Source: Xylanibacter muris
GTDB taxonomy: Bacteria; Bacteroidota; Bacteroidia; Bacteroidales; Bacteroidaceae
DNA length: 64,000 bases
Assembly: GCF_013166605.1 (NCBI RefSeq)
Contig: NZ_JABKKF010000015.1
Span: 1 to 64,000, forward strand
Direction: 5' to 3'
The notes below the pieces were generated by a model. The model saw only the letters and a program-made list of their open reading frames with translations, made no database searches and had not been told where the DNA came from. The position numbers were made by a program, and so were the translations under genes. Positions 1-10,572 of the stretch are shown piece after piece. Numbering within the stretch: position 1 is the first letter of the stretch; each line of letters starts with the position of its first letter.

Positions 1-238
1 ACCTAACCCGTTTGTCACGTCAACGGACATAAAGGTAAACATCCCGACATCTGCAAACACTGCCATGCTGAACATCTACGACCTTAGCGGGAAGCAGATA
101 AAAAGCATCCAGGTAAACGAACGCGGGGAGCATTCCATCTATGTAACTTCAGAAAGTCTCGCACCGGGAATGTATATCTACAGCCTCATCATAGACGGAA
201 AGCTTATTGACACTAAAAGAATGGTTGTAACACAGTAA
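1..238 (+). CDS. 3' end of a type IX secretion cargo protein (sorting domain only)
   Basis: Only the last 78 codons are in the window; the reading frame is open from base 2 and stops with TAA at 236-238. The translation starts PNPF, then has the pattern NIYDLSGKQIKS, LAPGMYIYSL and TKRMVV near the end. This order (PNP, a YDLSGK-type strand, an L-PG-Y-Y-L strand and a basic TKR ending) is the classic type A C-terminal sorting domain of Bacteroidota type IX secretion cargo, which directs export across the outer membrane and is then cleaved. The catalytic or adhesive part lies upstream of the window, so its function is unknown. The next gene begins 13 bases downstream, which suggests one operon. 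Confidence 0.85.
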   Translation, partial: PNPFVTSTDIKVNIPTSANTAMLNIYDLSGKQIKSIQVNERGEHSIYVTSESLAPGMYIYSLIIDGKLIDTKRMVVTQ

Positions 239-251
239 ATCCCGTAAAGCC

Positions 252-2225
252 ATGAAACAATACATTACTATTATTACCCTCCTGATCATCTGCTGTTTCA
301 GAAGCCAGGCACAGACCAATGTCAGTATACACGCAGGCGAAAAGCCGCTCGAGACTCTGCTCACAGAAGAGCAGAAGAAAAGCGTCACGCATCTTACAAT
401 AACGGGAACACTACTCGATGAGGACTATGCGTTCATACGAAGCACGCTGCTTAATAGGCTCAAAGAGCTGAATCTGAGGGATGCAGATATAGATACTATT
501 CCGGAACATGCGTTTGATTATGATTGCGATTTATATGCCGATGGATATGCATACCATAAGACAATCCTCCTGCCAGCAAAAGTGAAGTATCTTAGCGACA
601 ATTCTCTATCTATGTGCAATACACGCCCCACATATATCATATCCGGTGAATACCCCAACTTGGGAAGAGACATTTATTTTCATAATGATCATAATTATTG
701 GGATTCAAATATACGAATACTCCCATCTGCCGACAATCAATTCCTGAAAATGGAAGATAATTGTGTGTGCTCAGCAGACGGCAAGACATTATATTTTATA
801 AACAATAAAGAAGAAACCCTTTATTCTAAACTCAACGTTGATAGAATACCTTCAGGAATCAAGACGATATATAAAAATGCTTTTGAAAACAGATATCTTT
901 ATTTCTATTATCTTGAAATACCGGAAACGGTTGACTCTATAGGAGACAGAGCTTTCAGTAATATATATTATGACCCAGAAGCGATGGATGCGTCGCCATC
1001 GAAATACGACATGGGATATATTATCTGGAAATCAAAAACACCTCCACGCTTAGGAAATAGAGTATGGAGAGACAATGACTTTTTAGATAAATTAGCCGTA
1101 TATGTACCTGACGAAAGTATCAACATATACAAAAACACAGAAGAATGGAATCTGATTCCGCATTACTTCAAGTCAAGCAGTTTTGATGTAACAAATATAA
1201 AGGCCAACATAAAGGCAGGCGACAAGCCACTTGAAACGTTGCTTACTGACACGCAGAAGAAAAATGTCACCCACCTCACCATCACGGGAACGCTGCTCAA
1301 TGAAGACTATGCCTTCATAAGAAGCACGCTGCTCGACAGGCTCAAAGAGCTGAACATGAAGGATGCGGACATAGACACAATTCCGAAACATGCGTTTGAA
1401 TTTAAACAGAAAGATTTAGACTTCCACGACATTCAAATTGTTTTACCAAAAACATTAAAGTCCATATCTGATTATGCGTTCCATTCGGAAAACAGTAAGT
1501 GTTTCAAAGTAGTACTTACCGGGGCATTCCCGTCCTTAGGACAAAAATGGAATTCAGGTGTCGACAGTTTCAAACCATCTGAAGATAACACACACTGCTT
1601 TTACTGCGCGGACTGCGAAGGAATTTATTCTTCAGATAAGAAGATTCTATTCTACTACCGAGTGGGAAATGTTCATGAAGGAACTAAAATCATAGGCGGC
1701 CGAGCTTTTCATAATACAGTAGTACAAAGCTTTATGATACCGGAAAGTGTGGATTCTATAGGGGATTACGCTTTTCAAAATGCAATCATGGCTTATATAG
1801 TAGGAGTCAATTACTCACAGCCTATCGCTTATTGCGAAGCAAAAATACCGCCAAGACTCGGGAATGACGTGTTCTTGGATAACGAGATTTTCGTGTTCCA
1901 TGTCCCCGACGAAAGCGTAGAGTTGTATAAAAACACAGAAGGATGGAATGTCCTATATATCGCGCCTATCAGTTCTGACATCCAAACAATGAGCCAGAGC
2001 AAGACCATATCTGTAACGTTTGAAGACAGGCACTGCATGTTAAAGCATGAATCCAAGACCATTTCAAACATCACCGTTTACAATACGGGAGGACAACGCA
2101 TTTGGACAAAAGACGCAAATGCAAACAAGGCAAGCATCCCCAAACAGGTTTTGGTTTCCCCATACTCTCTATTAAACATACATTACACCGACGGCACGGT
2201 CGAAACAATAAAACTTAAACCGTAA
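252..2225 (+). CDS. Secreted BspA-like leucine-rich repeat protein with a duplicated module
   Basis: The 657-residue product starts with a lysine-poor but clearly hydrophobic signal peptide ending near SQA-Q (residue 21). Two copies of the same module follow, at about residues 25-310 and 317-600. Each opens with AG-KPLETLLT and continues HLTITGTLL-EDYAFIRSTLL-RLKELN and IDTIP-HAF; each ends with a PPRLGN-V segment and a VPDES--YKNTE-WN strand. Spacing and content (AF, SIGDRAF, IPE-VDSIGDYAF) are those of BspA-type LRR_5 repeats, found in surface adhesin-like proteins of oral and gut Bacteroidota. The last 50 residues (ITVYNTGGQRIW...YTDGTVETIKLKP) look like a divergent type IX sorting end. 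It is translationally close to the following peptidase gene (4-base gap). Ligand unknown. Confidence 0.75.
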   Translation: MKQYITIITLLIICCFRSQAQTNVSIHAGEKPLETLLTEEQKKSVTHLTITGTLLDEDYAFIRSTLLNRLKELNLRDADIDTIPEHAFDYDCDLYADGYAYHKTILLPAKVKYLSDNSLSMCNTRPTYIISGEYPNLGRDIYFHNDHNYWDSNIRILPSADNQFLKMEDNCVCSADGKTLYFINNKEETLYSKLNVDRIPSGIKTIYKNAFENRYLYFYYLEIPETVDSIGDRAFSNIYYDPEAMDASPSKYDMGYIIWKSKTPPRLGNRVWRDNDFLDKLAVYVPDESINIYKNTEEWNLIPHYFKSSSFDVTNIKANIKAGDKPLETLLTDTQKKNVTHLTITGTLLNEDYAFIRSTLLDRLKELNMKDADIDTIPKHAFEFKQKDLDFHDIQIVLPKTLKSISDYAFHSENSKCFKVVLTGAFPSLGQKWNSGVDSFKPSEDNTHCFYCADCEGIYSSDKKILFYYRVGNVHEGTKIIGGRAFHNTVVQSFMIPESVDSIGDYAFQNAIMAYIVGVNYSQPIAYCEAKIPPRLGNDVFLDNEIFVFHVPDESVELYKNTEGWNVLYIAPISSDIQTMSQSKTISVTFEDRHCMLKHESKTISNITVYNTGGQRIWTKDANANKASIPKQVLVSPYSLLNIHYTDGTVETIKLKP

Positions 2226-2229
2226 AGAC

Positions 2230-5200
2230 ATGAAACGATTATTGTCAACAATACTATTACTTACCACTGTAATTTGCAGCCTCACGGCACAAATCACAGG
2301 CTCGGTGAGCATCAGCAAAGAAGACCTTGTGTTTTCCGAGCGGAATGATTATGACGTGATACGACTGAAGGATAGCTATTACACAACAACACAAACAGGA
2401 GCACCGGAACTGCCTGTCATAATAAAGACATTTGTAATTCCACAAAACACAAAGGTAACAGCACTTGACATAAACTTGTACGGAAGCACTAAGCTGAAAG
2501 GCAAATACATGCCGTTTCCTGTCCAGCCGCCAATAACGGTCGGAGGAAACGAAGAGACAGAATTTACAGCCCTGGATCCTTCCATTTATAACAACACATC
2601 TCCATATCCTGGAAAACATGGAGGGATAGTAGCAGACTACAACGAAATGGGATATCACTTGGTAAGGATTATGCTCTGCCCCGTATCATTCGACCCCGTA
2701 TCACGAGAACTGACACTGAACAATATCAGTTTCTCCCTGAAATACGAAAGTTGCGAGCCATCGGGCATACAGCCTGAAGCGCAAAGCGGCCGAAGGGCTT
2801 CGATGATCAAGAAGTATATAAAGTCTATCGTTGACAATCCGCAGGACGTGGACAGAAGCGTGAAAGCAATAGCGATAAATTCGGACTTGACTTTAGACAA
2901 GTATCCCAACGGGATGACAATCGATGCAATAAGCGAACAGATTCCAGACTATATAATAATAACAAACAACAAGCTGAAAAGTGAATTCAAGCGTCTTGCG
3001 CAATGGAAGACACAAAAAGGAGTGCCTGCCAATCATAAAGGATACGGAATCCATCGGCAAGGAATATGAAGGCGCTGACCTTCCCGAGAAAATACACAAC
3101 TATCTGAAAGAGTGCTATAAGCGATGGGGCTCAGGACTCTTCGTATTGTTGGGAGGCGATACGAACATTGTTCCGGTAAGACAATACCATGGTTCCACAG
3201 AAGAGAGAAAATCTTTTGACCATAATCCGTCCGATTTCTATTATGCAGACTTAGAATCAGATTGGAACACAAATAGAAATCATATTTATGCAGAACGTGG
3301 AGTTGATTATGTTAGGGGAACTATACTTTGTTTTGTTGGCCGGGCTCCAGTGGAAAATAAGACTGAGACAACTATATTCATAAATAAAGTGTTAGCATAC
3401 GAAAAAATGAATTCAACATCTATCGATAAAAGCTATCTGATGAATCATTTGGCTGTATATGGATACACAGTAAAAGACTCATCGTCCCCTCCCTTGCATG
3501 GAAGCGGAAAAGAAGCTATAGATCATTATTTAGCTACATATACAAAACTAAATAAATGGTATCTTTTTGATCATTATAACTGTAAATGCAATCAACACGA
3601 TGACAAAACACAATATTCAACAGGAGAAGAACTAAATCGAAATAGTTTTATTTCCGCACTGAATAATGGAGGTAATTCGGGACTGAATCATTTCCATATT
3701 GTATATCACATGGACCACAGCCATCCCGAATACATGGGAGCCTCGAAAAAAGACAAATCTGAACAAATTTTCATCTCAGATGTTGACGAGCTTGCAAACG
3801 GAAAACATCTACATATTATTATTTCTGGAGGATGTAACCCCGCAAATTTTGAGTACGATTGCATAGCTAAACATTTTATAAATAACTCCAATGGCGGTGC
3901 TGTTGCTTTTATTGGTAATGCAAATAATGGATATGCTTATGAACATGCACAATACAAATGTTTCCTTAATTCCATATACAAAGAAAATATTATAAACTTA
4001 GGAATGATACTTAACAAGCTTGCTACAGACACAAACTATCCATCTGATTCAGAAAGTTCAACACCAGACAACCTCCGTCTCCACCTTTTAGGTGACCCGG
4101 AAATGCCCGTATGGTCTGCCGTACCTCAAGAACTGGATGTTAGTGTAACACCACCCGACATCACTACCGGGAAGAACAAGATAAAGGTTAGAATTGAAAA
4201 TCTCCCTGAAGGCGAGGAGGCGACAGTGTGCCTTATGAAGGATGCTGAGGCATACACATCTGTAGTGGTTTCTGACACGAAGGAGCACAGTTTCTCGTTT
4301 ACACCGAAGACCGGAGGGAAAATGAAAATAACCGTTACAGCAAGGAACTTCATACCCAAAGTATTCAACATTCCAATAAAATTCAACCATGCCAACCAAA
4401 TGTCGATAAGCAGAATCAAGAACTTTAAAGGCAGAATAGGCACGGGAAATACTGTAGACCTTAACATTGTGCTGAAGAATACCGGAAGACAGACGGCAAA
4501 CAATGTCATTGCAAGGCTAACAACCCAATCACCATACATAAACATCCAAAACGACCGTTTGGCTTATAATACCATAGATATGGGGAGTGAAAAGGAAATA
4601 AACGAACGGTTCAAGGTTTCAGTGGCACCTGATGCGCCAGAAATCATGCGCAACGATTGGAATTCCGTGTGCTTCTATCTTGATATAATCAATGAAGAAA
4701 CAGGAACGGTTGACATCGATACATTCAGAGTGGACATTGTGTCGCACAAGGCAAGAATAGATAAAATTTCAAGACGCATTATTGATAGCAAATATGCCAT
4801 TCCACTAGCAGGAGATAAAATAGAGCTGGATTTATCATACGTATTGTTAGGTAAAGATATAGAAGGAAACAAAACAATATCAAACAGAATCACATGGAAG
4901 GCCGTGTCAGAAAATCCAAATATTCAGAACCTAATGATTTTAAATTCTGTATGCAGTTTCAACATATCCGAAAACTATCAACAGGGAAATAGACTTCCTG
5001 TACGAATAAGACTATTGTATGACAATATAATACATGATAGCATAAATTTCGATGCCTCAGTTTTAACTCCAATAGCAGACATATCTAAAGTCAAAGGAAA
5101 AAGTACAGACCATTCAATATCATTCTATTGGAGTACAATGTCACACGCGCCGAAATACAACATCTATCGCAGCGACTCGGAGAATGGGACATACACCAAA

Positions 5201-7009
5201 CTGAACAAACTGCCGCTTAAAACGAGATATTATGAAGACAATGGGCTATCAGAATACTCAACATTCTATTATAAATTCTCGGCACTGACATCATCAAACA
5301 TGGAAAGCGAATTGTCGCAACCAATAAAGGCTTGGACATTGTATCCAATGACAATGAAAAAGCGAACATTTACAAAAGGCTTATATGCCTACGACAGCGA
5401 AGTAAGCGTGGCCGACATAGACCTTGACGGGAAAAAAGAGATTGTGCTTAACTCGTACAACACATCCCACAACTCTATGACAGACATTATCGTATTGAAA
5501 CCTGATGGAAGCGAGCCGTACGGGACAAAGGACGCCACGGAACCGTGCACGGGATTCGCGCACAACGACGTATGCCACACCGCACTGCCGACCGTGGCCG
5601 ACCTCCACGGCAACGGAGAGTTTTCCGTAGTCTCGTTCTCGCTGGGTACTGACGATACAGGAAAATACAATGCCGTATGCTATTCGGCACAAGACAAGGA
5701 CGGAGACGGAAGACCCGATAGGAAGTGGCTGCAACAGACAGGTGTGCCGGCATACCGCGCGGCGGTGGTTACGGACATTGACAGGCCCGCAGACACGAAA
5801 GGACGGAAAGAGATAATCCTGCTGAGCAACGACAGGTCGATAATGATATTCAACGCTGACGGAACGCTGCTCAGACAGTTCGGGGAGAACATAGCGGGAC
5901 ACTACGGATGCCCGGCAGTGGCCGACCTCGACGGAGACGGATATAAGGAGATTATATGCGGAGACGGAAGCGGAAACATACACGTATGGAGGCATGACGG
6001 AAGCACATATCTGCGCTCGCCGTTCTTCACACGCAACGGACACAACCTCATGTCGTCACCGGTTGTATGCGACCTCGACGGAGACGGACAGAAGGATATA
6101 GTCATCGCATCAAGAGACCACACCAGCTATATCTACGCCATACGGCAGGACGGGACTTGCATCGGGGCTTTCGACAGCAACGCTGCGTCTCCGGCCGCGA
6201 TAGAGTATGCGGGATATGCCAGCGGAGAGGGGCTCGACCATGCAGTGACGGTGGGCGACATCAACGGTGACGGAAAGCTCGAGGTAACAGCGCTCGGAGC
6301 ACATAAAGTGCGCGCATGGGACAACAACGGCAAAATGATCTTCGACACACCGGTGCCGGGACTCTTCAAAAGCAAGGAATGGGCCACACACCTACAGCCA
6401 CCGCTGCTGGCTGACGTGGACGGAGACTCGAAGACGGACATCGTATTCAACAACGGACAGAGGATATACGCAATACATGCCGACGGTACGGAAATGAAGG
6501 GATTCCCGCTAACAACAACGGGCGACATGATAGGAAGCGTATGCGTGGCTGACATAGACGCCGACGGACGGAACGAAATAATATCGGCAGACCGGGCAGG
6601 ATACATCACCACGTGGAAGACACAAGGGACGACTGTGGTATGGGGACGCACACGCTTCGACACCGGATTCACGGGAGAATACCGCCCAGGAGCGGCAGAC
6701 CCGACGGTCATCACAGGGAATACGGAATGGCAGGGCGGAGACTCTCCGTGCGACATCTATGTAGGAAAGGGGCGGCTGCTCGTCAGCAAAGGAAGGATAC
6801 TCGACCTTGACAACTTCAGCAGGATCATTGTCACGGAAGGAGCGACCCTCGAAATAGACGGGGGAGAGATAAAAGACGCGGACATACTCATAAAGGCCGG
6901 AGGCACGCTGAGAATAAAGAACAATGGAACGGTCAGGATAGCAAAATACGGAAGGCTTGACTCGGAACCGGGAGCGATAATGGAGATATACGGAGGAGAA
7001 GTGAAATAG
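2230..7009 (+). pseudogene. Gingipain-type C25 cysteine peptidase with FG-GAP repeats, broken by a frameshift
   Basis: Two overlapping frames (2230-3069 and an open frame running to 7009) together encode one roughly 1590-residue protein. The 5' part has a signal peptide (MKRLLSTILLLTTVICSLTAQ), a gingipain-like propeptide and the start of the C25 domain (PDYIIITNNKLKSEFKRLAQ). At about 3031 the frame moves: VPAN-HKG in frame 1 should continue as IIKDTESIGKEY in frame 2, as expected from loss of one base. After the break come the C25 core (LLGGDTNIVPVR), a likely catalytic His in YHMDHS (about residues 493-496) and Cys in SGGCNPANF (about 535), Ig-like and fibronectin-III segments, then about seven FG-GAP/VCBS units (ADLDGDG-type motifs, bases 5400-6600). 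The end is a short beta-rich segment, not a standard type A sorting domain. It may be a true pseudogene or a sequencing error; there is no slippery heptamer at the site. Confidence 0.75.
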
Positions 7010-7062
7010 AAACATGTGGCACCAACAGGCAAATTTACCCGGCCGGTGCCACATGTTTTATT
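7010..7062 (+). terminator. Terminator of the secreted-protein operon
   Basis: Perfect 14-bp inverted repeat (AAACATGTGGCACC at 7010-7023 against 7045-7058) followed by TTTTATT, immediately after the stop codon. It lies between convergent genes and could act in both directions. Confidence 0.8.
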
Positions 7063-7072
7063 CTCTGCCCTA

Positions 7073-8494
7073 TCAAGGAATGACATGCAGTTCACGCATG
7101 TTATCTGTCAATACTGCGGCAACCCTGTGATACGGATAGTTCGTATGGCCTTTCTCCCATTCCGGATAAGGCCGTGTCCTTACATCATTAGGCCGCACAT
7201 TCTTCAATGAGTCATAATTGCACGGATGCATGGCATCCGGAAACCATTCGCGCATAATCAATGTAAATTCTTTCTGGTTGCCACAAGTCAGGTCATTGTA
7301 TTCCAACACCTTTTGTACGGCAATCCAATGCGCCTGTGCACGTAACACATATTTCCCGGTATTGTCCTTTTTGTTGATCGTATTGTATATAGCCTCCCGT
7401 ATCTGGTCAAGCGGAGCACTGTCCTTAAAATATCCGTTATTGGGCCAATGTGCCTCCGGCCCCTTCTTCAGGCGTTCAATCTCTTCCTCAAGCACCTGTA
7501 TCTTTGCCTCCATGACGAAATAGCGGCACAGCTGGTTGGTCGACATGCGGAACGCATCCCCCGCAGCTTCATCATCGGCATCCCGGATTATATTAAGGTG
7601 TTCATAAAGCTCTTTCCCAAGTTGCCCGAGATTATCCGTCTGGGATATCCCGCAGTACGTTATTCCGAATGCATTCAAATAGCCACGTGTCTTCGTGCGT
7701 AGCTCCTTCCACTGCTTTTTCAAGAAAGCGATATGCTCCTTTACCGTCCCGTTTGTCTCCGTCCTTAAAGCCTCGTCAATCCCCGATAAGAATTCTTTCC
7801 TGAGGCTTTGCCAATACCCGCTGTCACAAAACTCCTTAAGACTGTTATTGTATAAAACGACAAAGTCTTCAGCACTACGATTGTAATGTGCGGGAACACC
7901 GAGAATGGTCAGACAGCAGAGCACAGTATAGAACTGTTGCCTGAAACCTTCAACCGGAGTATTCAATATATCCGGTGTGCAGCGTATGTTCAGTTCACGG
8001 CATAGCTCCTCTGTATGGTCTATCAGGCACTTATTCTTTAAAAGAGCCTCAGTCCACTTTGCAAAATCCTTAAAATTGGCAATAAGGCGCAACTTTCCGT
8101 TATCCAGCATCTGCGCCTTGTTGCACAAGATATACTGAAACAATTCTTCTGCCTCAATAATAAAATATTCCGCCTTGTCTATCCGGACATGCGTGTCTTT
8201 TATGAGTTGCCGGAAACTGTCGCAATGCTCATCACAAATAATCTGCATGCGCGTTTCATGTATTTTCCCGACAAGCCGGAACAGCGCAAACAACTTGTAG
8301 CCGCAAAAATGCAGGGTACACATCTTTTCCTCACAATCAGTGGTTCCATGCCAGTCCAATAGCTCCAACACCATATTGACAGCTTTAAACACCCCGTTGC
8401 AGCTCTCGTCGAAGAAACCCATCTTCTGTGTGAATTTCGAAACAGGAACGTATGGAGACATGCCACCATTCCCATAAAGGTAGTTTTTTTCCAT
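7073..8494 (-). CDS. Hypothetical protein of 473 aa, probably cytoplasmic
   Basis: I chose the ATG at 8494 (MEKNYLYGNGG) rather than an upstream ATG at 8533: the upstream 13 residues are a Cys/Phe-rich stretch from AT-rich leader sequence. The product has no signal peptide or clear membrane segments. It is mainly helical, with a short coiled-coil stretch (ME-KIQVLEEEIERLKKG, about residues 330-350). The C-terminal 80 residues (HWIAVQKVLEYNDL, PYPEWEKGHTNYPYHRVAAVL) resemble small, poorly characterised Bacteroidales proteins that often lie in accessory regions; I cannot name a family with confidence. It stands alone, convergent with the secreted protease gene and sharing its terminator. Confidence 0.6.
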   Translation of the reverse strand: MEKNYLYGNGGMSPYVPVSKFTQKMGFFDESCNGVFKAVNMVLELLDWHGTTDCEEKMCTLHFCGYKLFALFRLVGKIHETRMQIICDEHCDSFRQLIKDTHVRIDKAEYFIIEAEELFQYILCNKAQMLDNGKLRLIANFKDFAKWTEALLKNKCLIDHTEELCRELNIRCTPDILNTPVEGFRQQFYTVLCCLTILGVPAHYNRSAEDFVVLYNNSLKEFCDSGYWQSLRKEFLSGIDEALRTETNGTVKEHIAFLKKQWKELRTKTRGYLNAFGITYCGISQTDNLGQLGKELYEHLNIIRDADDEAAGDAFRMSTNQLCRYFVMEAKIQVLEEEIERLKKGPEAHWPNNGYFKDSAPLDQIREAIYNTINKKDNTGKYVLRAQAHWIAVQKVLEYNDLTCGNQKEFTLIMREWFPDAMHPCNYDSLKNVRPNDVRTRPYPEWEKGHTNYPYHRVAAVLTDNMRELHVIP

Positions 8495-8765
8495 AGTAAA
8501 AAAATAAAAACAAAAACATTCAGTTAGTAACACACATCACCCTTACCAAACCTCCGGCAACACCGGTTAGGATTGTTTCTATTTACATTTGCATCTATTT
8601 GGCATACATACAAAATGCAGACTTCGAGACGGAGGGTTAATCCATGGGAAATATCGTAAGAAAATCACGAATAAGTGTCTCAGATACAAATTTAGAAAAA
8701 TTAAAATAAATTTAGCGGGATTCAGGGACTAAAAGCATAAAAAACATACGTCTTATTGATATAAA

Positions 8766-9533
8766 TCAAGGTTTCTCAAGCCGGATTGTACTATCTTTAC
8801 CTTGCAAGCGAATTCTGAAGTAATCAGGGACAGTTATTTCTTTCGGTAAACTTCCGTCAGTCATATCATATCCGCAACTTTTCATATAGCCATCTGTCTT
8901 AAAGGAACGCATTACGCCAACACTTGTATTTTTGATATCCTTTCCGTATAAAGCCACGATCTCTTTTATGCCTCCGAACATCCGGCTTTCATTATACCGC
9001 CTTTCGAGCAGTTCTTTTTCTTCTTCCCATTTTTTACTCCAGCCACCATCATCTTCCATATAGCGAAGGCTATCCTCATATTCTTTGCTTATCTTTATAG
9101 TCTCATCACTATAACCTGCCGCATAAACCAATATCTCATTCATCCGGCTTAAATCATACTCATCATTCATGTCGTCCAATACATATTTCAAACCATTCAT
9201 CATATCGTCAAACGACAGACTGCCTTTCCTGTTTCCGGAATCCATTTTTAATGATACAGGAAATCCTTCATGGTCTATATAGACTCTGATAAAATATCCT
9301 GTTCTCATCCCGTCTCTATAGTAGTTATATTCGTTCGCCGTCATCTTCGACCAGATATCCAGTTTTTTGTCATACTTACTTCCCTTTTCATAATCCTTGA
9401 AAGGACGGAAAACCGAGTCCATCTTTATTGATACTCCCTGCACGCTGTCGCTGACAGCACAACCGTTCATCCCTGCCATTAAAGAGCAAGAGAAGAACAC
9501 TATAATCAAATACTTTAATAGCTGCATAATCAT
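8766..9533 (-). CDS. Hypothetical lipoprotein, paralogue of the next gene
   Basis: 255 residues. The N-terminus (MQLLKYLIIVFFSCSLMAGMNGC) is a hydrophobic signal ending in a Cys at residue 25, a plausible but not ideal lipobox. The start may be Met1 or Met3 (MIMQ). The mature part shares many blocks with the upstream neighbour: D-V-GVSIKMDSVFRPFKDYEK against QAISMRIDSVYRPFEDFEK, a YFI-V strand, LS-DDMMNGL-YVL-D, ISKEYED, and ESRM--GIKEIVALYGK. This points to a tandem gene duplication. Function unknown. The 6-base gap to the neighbour suggests co-transcription. Confidence 0.6.
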   Translation of the reverse strand: MIMQLLKYLIIVFFSCSLMAGMNGCAVSDSVQGVSIKMDSVFRPFKDYEKGSKYDKKLDIWSKMTANEYNYYRDGMRTGYFIRVYIDHEGFPVSLKMDSGNRKGSLSFDDMMNGLKYVLDDMNDEYDLSRMNEILVYAAGYSDETIKISKEYEDSLRYMEDDGGWSKKWEEEKELLERRYNESRMFGGIKEIVALYGKDIKNTSVGVMRSFKTDGYMKSCGYDMTDGSLPKEITVPDYFRIRLQGKDSTIRLEKP

Positions 9534-9539
9534 ATAACT

Positions 9540-10226
9540 TTAATTTTCTTCATCCTTATCATGAAAACTTAATCTGATGTACTCTGGATATAGGATTTTC
9601 TTCGGTAAGTCTTTTTCATCAGACGTAAAATAAAAGACCTTTTCAAATACAAAATTATCAAACACCTTTCCATATAAAGCCAAAATATCTTTAATGCCTT
9701 TGAGCATCCGGCTTTCCCCATACAGTTCTCCCAACAAACCACCATCATATTTGTCACCACGAACCCTATCCTCATATTTTTTACTTATTTCAATTGACTC
9801 GTCCCCGTAACATGGCGGATATATCCACACATCATAAAATCTCCTTAAACCATATTTACTCTTAATATCTGACAAGACAAAATTTAACCCGCTCATAATA
9901 TCTTCAAGCGACAAATTGCCTTTCCATCCTTCATTATTGTAGTCTATTTCTAAAGTATATGGGGAAAAACCAAGTTCCATTTCGACTACGATAAAATATC
10001 CCGTCCTTTCCCCACCTTTATAGTATCCATATCTAATTATTACAATATTTGCAAATTTGTCCTTAAGGGATGGCACTTTTTCAAAATCCTCAAAAGGACG
10101 GTAAACAGAATCTATCCTCATGGATATTGCCTGCACACTGTCACCTGCCGTATGGCTTTTCATCTCTGATATAAAAAAGAAAGAGAAGAATGCTATCATT
10201 AAAACTTTTAATCGTTGCATAATCAT
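9540..10226 (-). CDS. Hypothetical exported protein, paralogue of the previous gene
   Basis: 228 residues with an N-terminal hydrophobic signal (MQRLKVLMIAFFSFFFISEM) but no lipobox Cys, unlike its paralogue, so it is likely periplasmic or retained by an uncleaved signal. Shared blocks with the downstream copy: DSVQ-ISM-IDSVYRPFEDFEK, the GYF-VV strand, NLSLEDIMSGLNFVLSDI, ISKKYEDR, and GESRMLKGIKDILALYGK. The two genes differ by many substitutions, so the duplication is not recent. No recognised domain. Confidence 0.55.
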   Translation of the reverse strand: MIMQRLKVLMIAFFSFFFISEMKSHTAGDSVQAISMRIDSVYRPFEDFEKVPSLKDKFANIVIIRYGYYKGGERTGYFIVVEMELGFSPYTLEIDYNNEGWKGNLSLEDIMSGLNFVLSDIKSKYGLRRFYDVWIYPPCYGDESIEISKKYEDRVRGDKYDGGLLGELYGESRMLKGIKDILALYGKVFDNFVFEKVFYFTSDEKDLPKKILYPEYIRLSFHDKDEEN

Positions 10227-10341
10227 ATAACTTTTTAGTAAAACACCTCGTTTTTACCTATTCAAAAATTATTTTGTCTTGGCATCAGACTTGTCGATTA
10301 TTTTGCACATATTGATATCTAATGCCGTATCCAAAATCGTA

Positions 10342-10560
10342 TCAGGTATTTCTACGGTATTCTATGGAAATCAGAGTTGTATCCAACCTTAATTCCTCAT
10401 CATCCTTGACATAAATACTCTCTGATTTCCTTGATACCACATTACCATTGTCATCATATTCATACGCATAATATTCCGAAGGTAGACGGTTTAACGATGT
10501 CTGCGACCGGGATACAGACGATATAAAAAAGAACCCGACTAAAAAGAAAATTTTCTTCAT
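10342..10560 (-). CDS. Small exported protein, possibly truncated by a frameshift
   Basis: I chose the ATG at 10560 (MKKIFFLVGFFFISSVSRSQ), which gives a standard signal peptide; an upstream ATG at 10572 adds only MHIA. The mature part, 50 residues, contains YYAYEYDDNGNVVSRKSESIYV and ends at the TGA at 10342. In another frame the sequence stays open from about 10356 down to a TAA at 10269, reading EIPDTILDTALDIN then MCKIIDKSDAKTK. This suggests that the original gene was 10269-10560 and lost its frame near 10356. Function unknown. Confidence 0.45.
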   Translation of the reverse strand: MKKIFFLVGFFFISSVSRSQTSLNRLPSEYYAYEYDDNGNVVSRKSESIYVKDDEELRLDTTLISIEYRRNT

Positions 10561-10572
10561 TGCTATATGCAA

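Noticed and set aside
3020-3045. Programmed ribosomal frameshift in the C25 gene
   Set aside because: No slippery heptamer or downstream pseudoknot-like structure is visible; simple base loss explains the break.
5381-6043. 220-residue minus-strand frame inside the C25 gene
   Set aside because: Shadow of the FG-GAP repeats; the + strand shows regular DLDGDG motifs.
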